From Ideonella dechloratans (GTDB lineage: Bacteria; Pseudomonadota; Gammaproteobacteria; Burkholderiales; Burkholderiaceae_C), in contig NZ_CP088081.1 of assembly GCF_021049305.1 (NCBI RefSeq), forward strand, positions 2,542,001 to 2,606,000: a stretch of DNA of 64,000 nt, in the 5' to 3' direction. Under the pieces are notes generated by a model. It ran no database searches, had not been told where the DNA came from, and saw only the letters and a list, made by a program, of their open reading frames with translations. This document shows positions 35,452 to 45,913 of this stretch, in pieces. Every line of letters starts with the position of its first letter. The stretch's first letter is position 1. Both the position numbers and the translations under genes were made by a program.

Positions 35452-36240
35452 CTATTTGCCTGGTGTGTGCTTGACCCGCTCGAGATTCAGTAGCTCTTGC
35501 CAGGCGGGTCTGAACTTGCTGGATGGGAAGCGCTTTTGAAATTCGAGCCAAGCAATCTGCTTGGCAGGTGATGGCTGACCATTCCTGTACGTCAAGTTCA
35601 GGGGGTCAAATCCATTCGTGACCAGAATCTCTAAGATCGCATCCATCTGTTCTGCGAGCTTGGAGGCTTTTTCCTTTGAGGCGCCAGGGAGGAGAGAAAT
35701 CCCTTCCGGCTTGATGTAGCAATCCGGTTGCTCGATCCACAAGGCCTGCACCATTGCGCACCGCCATTCCCGCTCGGCTGCAGCGTCCCCAATGTCTAGC
35801 TGCATGGAAGCACCGAGCAGATGCGCAACGCGTTGACGCACCTCATACGCCTGTGACAACGCTGCTCGCACCTTCTTGCCCCGATCACCCAAACGGCCAA
35901 ACGCGCGTTCGGCGTTCTCCTCTGCAGTTGACTCGGAGTCAGCTTCAAATACCGCTTCCCAGACAAAACTGCCCCAACCGTCCAACATCCAAGCGGCCAA
36001 CTGTCCAGCTGTAAAGGGGAAAGGTAGCGCTGGCGTGCTGAGCGGATCAGGGCTGTCTGGGCCGTCGAGATCGCACGCAGGTGCCCATGCAAACAGTGTG
36101 CTCAGCGAAGATGGCAGCCAGACGCCTGTATCGCGTACTTCAAGGTCTCGCGCGCCCATGTCACCCAGATAGGTCTCCTGGATCGCGACGAACACCTCTC
36201 GACCGTAGCGGGGTACAGATAGCTGCTCCTGGCCGGCCAT
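35452..36240 (-). CDS. Unknown protein coupled to the integrase
   Basis: 262 aa. The ATG directly follows the integrase stop (TAAATG), so translation is coupled. Soluble and acidic in the middle (EADSESTAEENAERAFGR), with Trp-rich and Lys-rich helices at the end. No domain recognised. Its coupling to int suggests a role in integration/excision or a cargo gene read with int. Confidence 0.55.
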   Translation of the reverse strand: MAGQEQLSVPRYGREVFVAIQETYLGDMGARDLEVRDTGVWLPSSLSTLFAWAPACDLDGPDSPDPLSTPALPFPFTAGQLAAWMLDGWGSFVWEAVFEADSESTAEENAERAFGRLGDRGKKVRAALSQAYEVRQRVAHLLGASMQLDIGDAAAEREWRCAMVQALWIEQPDCYIKPEGISLLPGASKEKASKLAEQMDAILEILVTNGFDPLNLTYRNGQPSPAKQIAWLEFQKRFPSSKFRPAWQELLNLERVKHTPGK

Positions 36241-37545
36241 TTACGCGACCTCCTTGAACGGCAGCACCTTGGCTCCTTCGCGCAAGGCATCCAGGTAATC
36301 CGCCCACTGGGTCATCAAGGCCCGCCGCTGCTCAAGATACTGGGTCCGGTTGTAGGCGCGGCCGAGGGCGTCGGGCACTGCGTGAGCCAGTTGCGCCTCG
36401 ATCACCTCCGGGGCAATACCCAGGCGCTCCGCGGCCATGGTGCGCGCCATGGCACGAAAGCCGTGCGCGGTCATATCGTCGTTGCCGTACCCCATGCGGC
36501 GCAGCGCACTGCGCACCGTGTTCTCGCTCATGCAACGGGTCTTTGGCGAGGTGACCGACGGAAAGACGAACGGCGTGGCACCGGTCAGCGGCTGCAACTC
36601 GCGCAGGACGGCCACTGCCTGGGTAGCCAGCGGAACCACGTGCGGCGGGCCGTTCTCCTTGTCAGCCTTCTTTCGCTTCATCACCTCCCCCGGAACGGTC
36701 AGGGTCGCGGTTTCCAAATCCACCCATGCCCACTCCATCTGCCGTAGCTCACCCGGACGAAGCAGCAACAAGGCCGACAGCGCCAGCGCGGCCCGCGTGA
36801 CCGGGTGACCGTTGTAGTCGGCCACGTCGCGGAGAAGTTGCCCGGCCTGCTTGGGATCCACGATGGCCGCCAAGTGTTTCGTCTGGACGGGCGGCAGGGC
36901 GTCGCGCAGATCGGCGGCCGGGTTGCGTTGGCAGTAGCCCGCCGCGATGCCGTAGCGGAAGACCTGCCCGCAGGCATCCTTGGCGCGGTGAGCTGTCTCG
37001 ATGGCACCGCGACCGGTGATTCGGCGCAACACCGCCAGCAGTTCCGGTGCTTCGATTTCAGCCAGGGGGCGGGTGCCAATCCAGGGGAAGACATCTTGCT
37101 CGAAGCGGGTCTCAGTACGGTCGGCATGGCTGGCGCTCACCTTGGCGCGGTGCACGGTGCTCAGCCACTCGCGAGTCACCGCCTCGAACGTGCCAGGCAC
37201 AGGCAGCCCGGCCTCCACGATGCGCGTCACCTCCGCGGCTGCCGCCTTGGTGGACTTGTCGGCCTTGCGAACGTCGCTGGGGTCGATCCCCGTTGCGATC
37301 TGCGCCTGGGCCTCATCACGTCGCTGGCGGGCCAGCGTCAAGGGCACCGCCGGATAGACCCCCAGCGACAGCATGGACTGCCGGCCGCCGAAGCGGTAAC
37401 GCAGACGCCACCACCCCACTCCCGACGCCTGGACATCCAACCGGAGTCCACCCCCGTCCGTCATGCGCTCGCCGCTCCCGGTGTCGAGTGCACGCTTGCA
37501 GGCGGCTCGGATGGCCTTGTCGGAGAGGAGGTTCAGGGCTGCCAT
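36241..37545 (-). CDS. int: Tyrosine integrase of the P4/DUF4102 type, at ssrA
   Basis: 434 aa from the ATG at 37545; an in-frame GTG at 37575 lies in the arm-site repeats. An N-terminal DUF4102 arm-binding domain (DGGGLRLDVQASGVGWWRLRY in pieces, MLSLGVYPAVPLTLAR), a SAM-like core-binding domain, and a catalytic domain with LLRPGELRQMEW (Arg), MTAHGFRAMART (His-x-x-Arg) and AYNRTQY (Tyr nucleophile). It lies 174 bp from the tmRNA 3' end, pointing to ssrA as the target. It looks intact. Confidence 0.93.
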   Translation of the reverse strand: MAALNLLSDKAIRAACKRALDTGSGERMTDGGGLRLDVQASGVGWWRLRYRFGGRQSMLSLGVYPAVPLTLARQRRDEAQAQIATGIDPSDVRKADKSTKAAAAEVTRIVEAGLPVPGTFEAVTREWLSTVHRAKVSASHADRTETRFEQDVFPWIGTRPLAEIEAPELLAVLRRITGRGAIETAHRAKDACGQVFRYGIAAGYCQRNPAADLRDALPPVQTKHLAAIVDPKQAGQLLRDVADYNGHPVTRAALALSALLLLRPGELRQMEWAWVDLETATLTVPGEVMKRKKADKENGPPHVVPLATQAVAVLRELQPLTGATPFVFPSVTSPKTRCMSENTVRSALRRMGYGNDDMTAHGFRAMARTMAAERLGIAPEVIEAQLAHAVPDALGRAYNRTQYLEQRRALMTQWADYLDALREGAKVLPFKEVA

Positions 37546-37548
37546 GAG

Positions 37549-37719
37549 GGTAACTCTAGCAGCACCTACCCTCACATAGGGCCAGTTACCCTCAAAGCTA
37601 CCCTCACGCCCCCTGGATGAACCGGGGCGAATCTGGTCCCATATGGACGAGAAAAAGGCCCTAAGTCGTTGATTTACTTAGGGCCTTGATCGTTTTCACA
37701 CCTAAGTGTGAGGGTAAGT
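37549..37719. repeat. Integrase arm-type repeats between int and ssrA
   Basis: TACCCTCA-type units occur at 37566-37574, 37586-37594 and 37599-37606, and inverted (GAGGGTAA) near 37549-37557 and 37710-37717. Similar TTACCCTTAA/TTACCCTCAA units lie at 23140-23163. They are likely integrase arm-binding sites. Confidence 0.6.
37652..37687 (-). terminator. Terminator downstream of tmRNA
   Basis: A perfect 12-bp stem (AAGGCCCTAAGT / ACTTAGGGCCTT, 37655-37666 with 37676-37687) is followed on the minus strand by five T. It lies ~30 bp after the tmRNA 3' end and separates ssrA from int. Confidence 0.85.
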
Positions 37720-37732
37720 GGTGGAGCCGGGG
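37719..37732. other. Integrase-proximal attachment site at the ssrA 3' end
   Basis: TGGTGGAGCCGGGG on the plus strand is the reverse complement of the tmRNA 3' end and is the probable recombination core used by the adjacent integrase. A near copy lies at 23085-23097. Confidence 0.5.
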
Positions 37733-38089
37733 GGAATTGAACCCCCGTCCGCAAGCCATCGCCAGGTAGATCTACATGCTTAGCTGACTGATTTGATTCT
37801 CGTGCCTTCGGTCGCGCAGCAGCACGCTACCGATGACACCAGCCACTTGATCTCACCTCCTGATGCATGGCCAACCAGGAGACCAGCCCATGTGAATGAC
37901 CTCTCAGCGCTTGCCTTGCGGCTCACGCCCGGCCCATGGGCCAACCGTTGAGAGGCTCACCGGTGTTAAGCGGCGAGGGCGAAACGTTCGTCGTTCGCAG
38001 TTACTTTGTTTCCAGTGGTTTAACGAGCGAACTGGTGCTCGACATGCACTATCCCGACTCCGCACCCACGTCGAAACCAGGTCGGCCCC
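37719..38089 (-). ncRNA. ssrA: Transfer-messenger RNA (tmRNA)
   Basis: 371 nt. The 5' GGGGCCG pairs with 3' CGGCTCC before ACCA, forming the tRNA-Ala-like acceptor. The 5' GGTTTCGACGTGGG and 3' GGGGGTTCAATTCCCCC are the conserved tRNA-like parts. The tag reading frame (resume Ala then ANDERFALAA, stop TAA; 37966-37998) is typical of Burkholderiales. It rescues stalled ribosomes with SmpB. The last 14 bases form the island attachment core, and the 3' end is intact after integration. Confidence 0.97.
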
Positions 38090-38104
38090 AGGATGAGCCG
38101 TAGT

Positions 38105-38782
38105 TTAGGCCAGATCCAGCCACTTCAAGAGGGTCTGTGGTGTTTCGATGACCAGATCGGCCCCCCAATCGGTCACCGCCTCTCCCACGCCGAGGTAGCC
38201 CCAGGTGACGGCCACGGTGCGCATGCCGGCCGCGCGCCCGGCCTGGATGTCCCGCAGGTCATCGCCCACATAGACGCACTCGCCCGCCGGGACACCCAGC
38301 CGGGCGGCCGCCTCCAGCAGCGGCGCGGGGTGGGGCTTGGCGTGGGGCGTGGTGTCGCCGCACACCAGGGCGGCGCTGCGCGCATCCAACCCGAGGCCCT
38401 GCACCACCGGCTCGGCAAAGCGGGTGGCCTTGTTGGTGACGATGCCCCAGGGCAGCGACCGGGCTTCCAGTTCACCAAGCAGCCAATGGGCCTGCTCGAA
38501 CACCCGGGTCTCATCCAGAAAGCGCGCCTGGTACTCTGCCAGAAAGGCATCGCGCAGCGCCTCGAAACCATCGTCCCCCGGCTGGAGCCCGAACCCGGCG
38601 CCCACCATGCCACGTGCGCCACTGCCCACCAGCGGACGCAGGGCCTCGTAGGGCAAGGGCGGCAGGCCCTTCAAGGCGCGCAGCCGGTTGAGCGCCCCCG
38701 CCAGGTCAGGCGCACTGTCGATGAGTGTGCCGTCCAGGTCGAACAGCAGACCCGCGCAACCGCTCACGCGCTCTTGCGACAT
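38105..38782 (-). CDS. gph: Phosphoglycolate phosphatase, HAD family
   Basis: 225 aa from ATG 38782. The HAD motifs are LLFDLDGTLIDSAPD (motif I, nucleophile Asp), IVTNK (motif II), HAKPHP with the Lys of motif III, and YVGDDLRDIQAGRAAG (motif IV). It hydrolyses 2-phosphoglycolate from DNA repair and oxygenase by-products; the beta-proteobacterial ubiG-gph pairing supports this. It overlaps ubiG by 19 bp. The final residues end just before the tmRNA promoter region. Confidence 0.88.
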   Translation of the reverse strand: MSQERVSGCAGLLFDLDGTLIDSAPDLAGALNRLRALKGLPPLPYEALRPLVGSGARGMVGAGFGLQPGDDGFEALRDAFLAEYQARFLDETRVFEQAHWLLGELEARSLPWGIVTNKATRFAEPVVQGLGLDARSAALVCGDTTPHAKPHPAPLLEAAARLGVPAGECVYVGDDLRDIQAGRAAGMRTVAVTWGYLGVGEAVTDWGADLVIETPQTLLKWLDLA

Positions 38783-39465
38783 GCCACCAGATAGTTGACC
38801 GAGGTGTCGGCCGACAGCCAGTAACGCTTGCTCAGCGGGTTGTATTCCATGCCCTTGAAGCCCTCGACCGACAGACCGGCCGCGCGGATGTGCGCCGACA
38901 GTTCGCTGGGCTTGATGAAGCGGGCGTACTCGTGTGTGCCCTTGGGCAGCAGTTTGAGCACATGTTCGGCACCCACGATGGCGAACAGGAAGGACTTGGG
39001 ATTGCGGTTGATCGTGGAGAAGAACACCCAGCCCCCCGGCCGAACGAGTTGGGCGCAGGCGCGAACGACGGAGGCCGGATCCGGCACGTGCTCCAGCATC
39101 TCCATGCAGGTCACCACGTCGAAGCTGGCGGGCCGCTCGGTCGCGAGGTCTTCCACCGCCACTTCGCGGTAGGCCAGGTTGTCGACACCCGCCTCCAGAG
39201 CGTGCAATTGAGCCACCTTCAACGGCTTTGCGGAGAGATCGATGCCCAGCACCTTGGCCTTGCGACGGGCCATCGACTCGGCCAGGATGCCGCCGCCACA
39301 ACCCACATCCAGCACCTCAGCATCTTCGAGGCGTGCCTGTGCGGCAATCCAGTCCAGGCGGAGCGGATTGATCTGGTGGAGGGGCGCAAATTCGCCTTCG
39401 GCATCCCACCACCGATGGGCCAGCTCTCCGAATTTGTCGAGTTCTTGGGGGTCTGCGTTCACCAT
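38764..39465 (-). CDS. ubiG: Ubiquinone biosynthesis O-methyltransferase UbiG
   Basis: 233 aa from ATG 39465 (MVNADPQELDKF). Class I SAM methyltransferase with VLDVGCGGGILAESMA (SAM motif I), FDVVTCMEMLEHV and LVRPGGWVFFSTINR. WDAEGEFAPLHQINPLRLDWI is the characteristic UbiG start. It performs both O-methylations in ubiquinone synthesis. It is co-transcribed with gph and preceded by the ompA terminator. Confidence 0.95.
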   Translation of the reverse strand: MVNADPQELDKFGELAHRWWDAEGEFAPLHQINPLRLDWIAAQARLEDAEVLDVGCGGGILAESMARRKAKVLGIDLSAKPLKVAQLHALEAGVDNLAYREVAVEDLATERPASFDVVTCMEMLEHVPDPASVVRACAQLVRPGGWVFFSTINRNPKSFLFAIVGAEHVLKLLPKGTHEYARFIKPSELSAHIRAAGLSVEGFKGMEYNPLSKRYWLSADTSVNYLVACRKSA

Positions 39466-39485
39466 GAACGTGATGTTAGCGGCAG

Positions 39486-39515
39486 AAAAGAAAAAACCCC
39501 GCCTGAGCGGGGTTT
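39486..39515 (-). terminator. Terminator of the ompA-like gene
   Basis: A 9-bp stem AAACCCCGC / GCGGGGTTT (39494-39515) is followed on the minus strand by T-rich sequence. It lies 23 bp after the ompA-like stop. Confidence 0.88.
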
Positions 39516-39537
39516 CGAGCAACAGCCGGAGAGCTGA

Positions 39538-40185
39538 TTACTTGGCGCGGGTACCGACCACTTCGATTTCCACGCGGCGGTTCTTGGCGCGACCTTCGGC
39601 GGTCTTGTTCGAAGCCACGGGCTGCTTTTCGCCCTTGCCTTCGGTGTAGACGCGGGTCTTCTCGATGCCCTTGCTCACCAGGTAAGCCTTGACCGAGTCA
39701 GCACGCTTGACCGACAGCTTCTGGTTGTAGGCGTCGGAGCCAACGCTGTCGGTGTGGCCGACGGCGATGATGACTTCCAGGTTCATGCCGGAGGTCTTGG
39801 ACACCAGGTCGTCCAGCTTCTCCTTGGCGGCCGGCTTCAGGGTCGCCTTGTCGAAGTCGAAGAACGCGTCAGCAGCGTAGGTCACCTTTTCGCTGGTCGG
39901 CGCGGCGGGCACCGGAGCGGGAGCGGGAGCCGGGGCGGGAGCCGGAGCTGCCACAGGGGCGGGAGCCGGAGCCGGAGCGACCGGAGCAGGCACGCCATCG
40001 CAACCCTGAACGCCGGTGGCCGGGGTCCAGTTGCTGTCACGCCAGCACAGTTCGTTGGTGCCGTTCTTCCAGACGGTGCCGTCCGTGGCGCGCCAGTTGT
40101 CGACCGACTGGGCCAGAGCGCTCGACAGGGGAGCGGCAAGCGCAGCGGCTGCAAACAGCATCGCCACCTTGTTCAGTTTCTTCAT
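39538..40185 (-). CDS. ompA: OmpA-family outer membrane/peptidoglycan-binding protein
   Basis: 215 aa from ATG 40185 with an AGGAG site. A signal peptide ends SALA-QS. Residues ~26-65 (NWRATDGTVWKNGTNELCW) are a short N-terminal domain with two Cys. A Pro/Ala repeat linker follows (~67-98), then the OmpA_C domain with FFDFDKATLKPAAKEKLDDL, VGHTDSVGSDAYNQ and the peptidoglycan-binding NRRVEIE. There is no 8-stranded barrel, so it is a small periplasmic/outer-membrane anchor common in Burkholderiales. Confidence 0.9.
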   Translation of the reverse strand: MKKLNKVAMLFAAAALAAPLSSALAQSVDNWRATDGTVWKNGTNELCWRDSNWTPATGVQGCDGVPAPVAPAPAPAPVAAPAPAPAPAPAPVPAAPTSEKVTYAADAFFDFDKATLKPAAKEKLDDLVSKTSGMNLEVIIAVGHTDSVGSDAYNQKLSVKRADSVKAYLVSKGIEKTRVYTEGKGEKQPVASNKTAEGRAKNRRVEIEVVGTRAK

Positions 40186-40457
40186 GATTCTCCTCTCAAG
40201 GAAAGCCGCAGGTTGTCTGCGATATGTCCAAATCGGAAGCGAGATAAACAGCGAACGGCCCAAGGAAAGGACCGCTTGCCATCGACGACTGATTGTGCCA
40301 TAGGGCGTCCGATTGCCCGTATTGTGTGCCAGGGCCCGCCCAAAGCGACCAGCCTTGTTGCTCCGGAGCCACAAGAGCCCCGGTTTAGAATCGGCTGTTC
40401 GACCTGTTGCGCCCACCTCTGCGTGGCGTCTCTCCGGCCTCGCGTCACATTCCGTTC

Positions 40458-43088
40458 ATGACTTCATTCGCCAAGGAAACCCTGCCCATCAGTCTCGAAG
40501 AGGAGATGCGGCGTTCGTATCTGGACTACGCGATGAGCGTCATCGTCGGACGCGCCCTGCCCGACGCCCGCGATGGCCTGAAGCCGGTGCACCGGCGCGT
40601 GCTCTTCGCGATGCACGAGCTCAACAACGACTGGAACCGGCCTTACAAGAAGTCGGCCCGTATCGTCGGTGACGTGATCGGTAAGTACCACCCGCACGGC
40701 GACACCGCGGTCTACGACACCATCGTCCGGATGGCGCAGGACTTCTCGCTGCGCCACATGCTGGTGGACGGCCAGGGCAACTTCGGCTCGGTGGACGGCG
40801 ACAACGCCGCGGCCATGCGGTACACCGAAATCCGCCTGGCCAAAATCGCCCATGAAATGCTGGCGGACATCGACAAGGAAACTGTCGATTTCGGTCCGAA
40901 CTATGACGGTTCCGAGAAAGAACCCCTGGTTCTGCCCACCCGTCTGCCCAATTTGCTGGTGAATGGCTCGGCCGGTATCGCGGTGGGCATGGCCACCAAC
41001 ATTCCGCCGCACAACCTCAACGAGGTGGTGGATGCCTGCCTGCACCTGCTGAAGGCGCCGGACGCGACGCTGGAACAGTTGATGGAAATCATCCCGGCGC
41101 CGGACTTCCCGACCGCCGGCATCATCTACGGCGTCAACGGCGTGCGCGAGGGTTACCGCACCGGCCGCGGCAAGGTGGTGATGCGCGCCAAGGTCCACTT
41201 CGAGGACATCGACCGTGGCCAGCGGCAGGCGATCATCGTTGACGAGATCCCCTACCAGGTCAACAAGAAGACGCTGCTGGAACGCATCGCTGAGTTGGTG
41301 CACGAGAAGAAGCTCGAGGGCATCAGCCACATCCAGGACGAGTCCGACAAGTCCGGCATGCGGGTGGTGATCGAGCTCAAGCGCGGCGAAGTGCCCGAGG
41401 TGGTGCTCAACAACCTGTACAAGCAGACCCAGCTGCAGGACACCTTCGGCATCAACATGGTGGCGCTGGTGGATGGCCAGCCCAAGCTGTGCAACCTCAA
41501 GCAGCTGCTGGAGATCTTCCTGGAGCACCGCCGCGAGGTGGTGACCCGCCGCACCGTCTATGAACTGCGCAAGGCCCGCGAGCGCGGCCATGTGCTGGAA
41601 GGTCTGGCTGTTGCGCTGGCCAACATCGACGAGTTCATCCGCATCATCAAGGAATCGCCCACCCCGCCGGTGGCCAAGATGGCCCTGATGCAGCAGAGCT
41701 GGGACTCCTCGCTGGTGCGCGAAATGCTCTCGCGCGCCGAAGGCGAGAACCCCGGCGGTGCGGCCGCCTACCGGCCGGAAGGCCTGCCGATGCACTTCGG
41801 CATGCAGGCCGATGGCCTGTACCGCCTGTCGGAAGACCAAGCCGGCGAGATCCTGCAGATGCGCCTGCAGCGCCTGACCGGCCTGGAGCAGGACAAGATC
41901 ATTGGCGAGTACCGCGAGGTGATGGCCCAGATCGCCGACCTGCTGGACATCCTGGCCAAGCCGGCCCGGGTGACGACGATCATCAGCGAGGAACTCATCG
42001 CCCTGCGCCAGGAGTTCGGCCAGACCAAGATCGGCGCGCGCCGCTCGGTGGTCGAGCACAACGTGCAGGAGCTGGGCACCGAGGATCTGATCACCCCCAC
42101 CGACATGGTGGTGACGCTCAGCCACACCGGCTACATCAAGAGCCAGCCGCTGGCCGAGTACCGCGCCCAGCGCCGTGGTGGCCGCGGCAAGCAGGCCACC
42201 GCCACCAAGGAAGACGACTGGATCGACCAGCTCTTCATCGCCAACACCCACGACTGGATCCTGTGCTTCAGCGACCTGGGCCGGGTGTACTGGCTCAAGG
42301 TCTGGGAAGTGCCGCAGGGCGGCCGCGCCAGCCGTGGCAAGCCCATCGTCAACATGTTCCCGCTGCAGCCGGGCGAGAAGGTCACCGTGGTGCTGCCGCT
42401 GACCGGCGAGTTCCGCAGCTTCCCTGAAGATCACTACGTCTTCATGGCCACCAAGATGGGCACGGTCAAGAAGACGCCGCTGAACGACTTCAGCAACCCG
42501 CGCAAGGCCGGCATCATCGCGGTGGGCCTGGACGAGGGCGATTTCCTGATCGGCGCGGCGCTGACCGACGGCAAGCACGACGTCATGCTCTTCAGCGACA
42601 GCGGCAAGGCCGTGCGTTTCGACGAGGACGATGTGCGTCCGATGGGCCGCAGCGCCCGCGGCGTGCGCGGCATGATGCTGGAGGACGGCCAGTCGCTGAT
42701 CGCGATGCTGGTGGCCGAGGACGAGACCCAGTCCGTGCTGACCGCCACCGAGAACGGCTTCGGCAAGCGCACCTCCATCGTCGAGTACACCCGCCACGGC
42801 CGTGGCACCAAGGGCATGATCGCCATCCAGCAGAGCGAGCGCAACGGCAAGGTCGTGGCCGCCACGCTGGTGCGCCCGGAGGACGAGATCATGCTGATCA
42901 CCGACAAGGGCGTGCTGGTGCGCACCCGTGTCGCCGAAATCCGCGAACTGGGCCGTGCCACGCAGGGGGTCACGCTGATCGCCCTGGACGACGGCGCCAA
43001 GCTGAGCGGCCTGCAACGCATCGTCGAAAACGATGCAGGCGCCGCCGAAGGCGACGCGAACGGTACGACCGAGGACACTGCCGAATGA
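40458..43088 (+). CDS. gyrA: DNA gyrase subunit A
   Basis: 876 aa from ATG 40458. Catalytic Tyr122 lies in AAMRYTE. The quinolone region reads [10 protein letters not shown], with Thr at position 83. The GyrA-box QRRGGRGK in the C-terminal pinwheel domain (~555-562) distinguishes it from ParC. The acidic tail ([12 protein letters not shown]) is typical. With GyrB it introduces negative supercoils. It starts a long plus-strand run and overlaps the next gene by 4 bp. Confidence 0.98.
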   Translation: MTSFAKETLPISLEEEMRRSYLDYAMSVIVGRALPDARDGLKPVHRRVLFAMHELNNDWNRPYKKSARIVGDVIGKYHPHGDTAVYDTIVRMAQDFSLRHMLVDGQGNFGSVDGDNAAAMRYTEIRLAKIAHEMLADIDKETVDFGPNYDGSEKEPLVLPTRLPNLLVNGSAGIAVGMATNIPPHNLNEVVDACLHLLKAPDATLEQLMEIIPAPDFPTAGIIYGVNGVREGYRTGRGKVVMRAKVHFEDIDRGQRQAIIVDEIPYQVNKKTLLERIAELVHEKKLEGISHIQDESDKSGMRVVIELKRGEVPEVVLNNLYKQTQLQDTFGINMVALVDGQPKLCNLKQLLEIFLEHRREVVTRRTVYELRKARERGHVLEGLAVALANIDEFIRIIKESPTPPVAKMALMQQSWDSSLVREMLSRAEGENPGGAAAYRPEGLPMHFGMQADGLYRLSEDQAGEILQMRLQRLTGLEQDKIIGEYREVMAQIADLLDILAKPARVTTIISEELIALRQEFGQTKIGARRSVVEHNVQELGTEDLITPTDMVVTLSHTGYIKSQPLAEYRAQRRGGRGKQATATKEDDWIDQLFIANTHDWILCFSDLGRVYWLKVWEVPQGGRASRGKPIVNMFPLQPGEKVTVVLPLTGEFRSFPEDHYVFMATKMGTVKKTPLNDFSNPRKAGIIAVGLDEGDFLIGAALTDGKHDVMLFSDSGKAVRFDEDDVRPMGRSARGVRGMMLEDGQSLIAMLVAEDETQSVLTATENGFGKRTSIVEYTRHGRGTKGMIAIQQSERNGKVVAATLVRPEDEIMLITDKGVLVRTRVAEIRELGRATQGVTLIALDDGAKLSGLQRIVENDAGAAEGDANGTTEDTAE

Positions 43089-43666
43089 CTCCCAAGATGA
43101 CCCGCTGGACCCTCGCCCTGGTGGCAGGCCTGATGCTGACCGGCCTGGCCCAGGCCCAGACCAAGAAGGAACTGATCGCCAAGGTCATCCAGCTGCAGCA
43201 ACCCTCGGTGGAGAACGTCGCCCGTTCCATCGCCGCCCAGACGGCCCAACAGATTCTGGAAGCCACGGGCCCGGCCGTGGCGCAGCAGCCCGCCGACAAG
43301 CGCGAGGCCGTGGCCAAGGACGTGCAAGCCGAGGTGAAGAAGTTCTACGGCGACATCGAGTCCGTCCTGCGCGACCGCGCCGTCAAGCTGGCCCCCACTG
43401 CCATGGCGCCGGTGCTGGAAGAGAAGTTCAGCGAGGACGAGCTCAAGCAACTGGTGGCCTGGCTGGAGTCCCCGACCGCCAAGAAATTCAACGAGTCGGC
43501 GCCGGTGTTGCTGGAGACCATGCAGCAGAAGCTGGTGGCTGACACACGCGGCACGGTCGAGCCCAAGATCCGCACGCTGGAAGGCACCTTGCGCAAGAAG
43601 CTGGGCCTGCCCGCTGCAGCCCCCGCCTCCCCGGCGGCCTCGGCGGCCAAGCCTGCCAAGAAGTAA
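43085..43666 (+). CDS. DUF2059 periplasmic protein
   Basis: 193 aa. A signal peptide ends AQAQ (~residue 25). The mature helical protein has [18 protein letters not shown] and [24 protein letters not shown] in pieces, the DUF2059 signature. The tail is Ala/Pro/Lys-rich. Its position between gyrA and serC is conserved in Burkholderiales; its function is unknown. Confidence 0.88.
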   Translation: MTPKMTRWTLALVAGLMLTGLAQAQTKKELIAKVIQLQQPSVENVARSIAAQTAQQILEATGPAVAQQPADKREAVAKDVQAEVKKFYGDIESVLRDRAVKLAPTAMAPVLEEKFSEDELKQLVAWLESPTAKKFNESAPVLLETMQQKLVADTRGTVEPKIRTLEGTLRKKLGLPAAAPASPAASAAKPAKK

Positions 43667-43698
43667 GCCTTTCCCGTTCGCCACCGCCCCTCAAGCGC

Positions 43699-44802
43699 AT
43701 GAGCACGCCGCACCGCCCCTACAACTTCTCCGCCGGCCCGGCCGTCCTGCCTGAAGAGGTGCTGCGCCAGGCCGCCGAGGAGATGCTGGACTGGCATGGC
43801 TCGGGCATGAGCGTGATGGAGATGAGCCACCGCGGCAAGGAATTCATCTCCATCTACGAGGACGCGGAACGCACGGTGCGCGCGCTGCTGCAGGTGCCCT
43901 CGAACTTCCGCATCCTGTTCATGCAGGGCGGTGGCCTGGGCGAGAACGCCATCGTGCCGATGAACCTCTCCCGGGGCGGCCTGGTGGACGTGGTCGTCAC
44001 CGGCTCCTGGAGCCAGAAGTCGCTGAAAGAAGCCGGCAAGTACGCCGACGCCCGCGCCGCCGCCAGCAACGAGGCCGACGGCCACCACAGCCTGCCCGCA
44101 GCGGCAGGCTGGCAGCTGCGCGAGGGTGCGGCCTACCTGCACATCTGTTCCAACGAGACCATCCACGGTGTCGAGTACCCCGAGCTGCCCGATCTGGCGG
44201 CCCTGGGCAGCACGGCCCCGCTGGTGATGGACGCCTCCTCCCACATCCTCTCGCGCCCGATCGACTGGTCCCGCGTGGGCGCGCTGTTCGCCGGCGCGCA
44301 GAAGAACATCGGCCCGGCCGGCGTGACCCTGGTCTTCGTGCGCGAGGACCTGCTGGACCGCGCCTTGCCCATCTGCCCCTCGGCCTTCAATTACAAGCTG
44401 GTGGCCGAGAACCAGTCCATGTTCAACACCCCGCCGACCTACGGCATCTACATTGCCGGTCTGGTGTTCCAGTGGATCGCGCGCCAGGGCGGGGTGCCCG
44501 AAATGGAGCGGCGCGCCATCGAGCGCGCCACCCTGGTCTACAACGCCCTGGACCACAGCGGCGGCTTCTACCGCAACCCGGTGGCACCCGCCGCCCGCTC
44601 CCGGATGAACATCCCGTTCTTCCTGGCGGATGAATCGCTCAACGACGCCTTCCTCGCCGGAGCACGCGAGGCGGGCCTGCTGCAACTCAAGGGCCACAAG
44701 TCCGTGGGGGGCATGCGCGCTTCTCTCTACAACGCCATGCCGCTCGCCGGTGCCCAGGCACTGGTGGATTACCTCCAAGACTTTGCCCGCCGCCATGGCT
44801 GA
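43699..44802 (+). CDS. serC: Phosphoserine aminotransferase
   Basis: 367 aa. [14 protein letters not shown] at the start and the PLP-Lys segment [17 protein letters not shown] (~residue 200) are SerC hallmarks. It converts 3-phosphohydroxypyruvate to phosphoserine and also serves pyridoxal phosphate synthesis. It overlaps pheA by 8 bp, forming the serC-pheA-tyrA-aroA operon. Confidence 0.97.
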   Translation: MSTPHRPYNFSAGPAVLPEEVLRQAAEEMLDWHGSGMSVMEMSHRGKEFISIYEDAERTVRALLQVPSNFRILFMQGGGLGENAIVPMNLSRGGLVDVVVTGSWSQKSLKEAGKYADARAAASNEADGHHSLPAAAGWQLREGAAYLHICSNETIHGVEYPELPDLAALGSTAPLVMDASSHILSRPIDWSRVGALFAGAQKNIGPAGVTLVFVREDLLDRALPICPSAFNYKLVAENQSMFNTPPTYGIYIAGLVFQWIARQGGVPEMERRAIERATLVYNALDHSGGFYRNPVAPAARSRMNIPFFLADESLNDAFLAGAREAGLLQLKGHKSVGGMRASLYNAMPLAGAQALVDYLQDFARRHG

Positions 44803-45910
44803 CCCCCAAGCCACCCCGCCCGACGTTCCCGAAGAGCTGTTGGCCCTGCGCCACCAGATCGACACCCTCGACCGCGACCTGCTGGCCCTGATCAACCGCC
44901 GCGCGGCCCTGGCCCAGGCCGTCGGCGAGATCAAGAAGAAGGAAGGCTCGGTCGTCTTCCGCCCCGAGCGCGAGGCCCAGGTCATCGATGGCCTGAAGGC
45001 CGTCAACCCTGGCCCGCTGAAGACCGAAAGCATCGCCCCCATCTGGCGTGAGGTGATGTCGGCCTGCCGCGCCCTGGAGACCCCCACCCGCGTGGCCTTC
45101 CTGGGCCCGGCCGGCACCTTCAGCGAAGAGGCTGCCCTGGGCTTCTTCGGCTCCTCCATCGTGCGGGTGCCCTGCGCCAGCATCGACGACGTCTTCCGCA
45201 CCACCGCCGCCGGTGCGGCCGACTTCGGCGTGGTGCCGGTCGAGAACTCCACCGAGGGCGTGGTCGCCCGCTCGCTGGACATCTTCCTGACCACCCCGCT
45301 GTTCATCATCGGAGAGACCAGCCTCTTCGTGCGGCACAACCTGCTGCGCAAGGAAAACCAGCTCGAGGGCATCGAGGCCGTGGTGGCCCACCCGCAGGCC
45401 CTGGCGCAGTGCCACGGCTGGCTGTCGGCCCACCTGCCCCAGGTGGAACGGCGCCCGGTCTCCAGCAACGCCGAGGGTGCCCGTCTGGCGGCCCTGGACC
45501 CGAAGCTGGCTGCCATTGCCAGCGCGCGCGCGGGCAGCGAATACGGCCTGCACCTGGTCGCCCCGGCGATCCAGGACGACACCCACAACCGCACCCGTTT
45601 CGCCATCGTCACCGACCCGCACCGCCATCCGATGCCCCGCGCCTCGGGCCACGACTGCACCAGCCTGGTCGTCTCGGTGAGCAACCGTCCGGGTGCTGTC
45701 CACGACATGCTGGTGCCGCTCAAGCAGCACGGTGTCTCGATGACCCGCTTCGAGTCCCGCCCGGCCCGCTCCGGCCAGTGGGAGTACTACTTCTACATCG
45801 ACCTGCAGGGCCACCCGGACGACCCGCAGGTGGCCACCGCGCTGCGCGAGCTGCGTGGCGCCTGCGCCTATTTCAAGGTGCTGGGCACCTATCCGCTGGA
45901 TGTGCACTGA
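44795..45910 (+). CDS. pheA: Bifunctional chorismate mutase/prephenate dehydratase (P-protein)
   Basis: 371 aa from ATG 44795. An AroQ-type chorismate mutase (~15-100: [24 protein letters not shown]) comes first. The prephenate dehydratase domain (~105-285) has [16 protein letters not shown] and NRTRFAIV with the catalytic Thr. The C-terminal ACT domain ([16 protein letters not shown] ... ESRPAR) binds Phe for feedback inhibition. It makes phenylpyruvate for Phe synthesis. Confidence 0.96.
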   Translation: MADPQATPPDVPEELLALRHQIDTLDRDLLALINRRAALAQAVGEIKKKEGSVVFRPEREAQVIDGLKAVNPGPLKTESIAPIWREVMSACRALETPTRVAFLGPAGTFSEEAALGFFGSSIVRVPCASIDDVFRTTAAGAADFGVVPVENSTEGVVARSLDIFLTTPLFIIGETSLFVRHNLLRKENQLEGIEAVVAHPQALAQCHGWLSAHLPQVERRPVSSNAEGARLAALDPKLAAIASARAGSEYGLHLVAPAIQDDTHNRTRFAIVTDPHRHPMPRASGHDCTSLVVSVSNRPGAVHDMLVPLKQHGVSMTRFESRPARSGQWEYYFYIDLQGHPDDPQVATALRELRGACAYFKVLGTYPLDVH

Positions 45911-45913
45911 CCG

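Noticed and set aside
40464..43016. 850-aa open frame antisense to gyrA
   Set aside because: Shadow frame of a high-GC gene, rich in His, Gln and Leu with no domain; gyrA on the other strand is certain.
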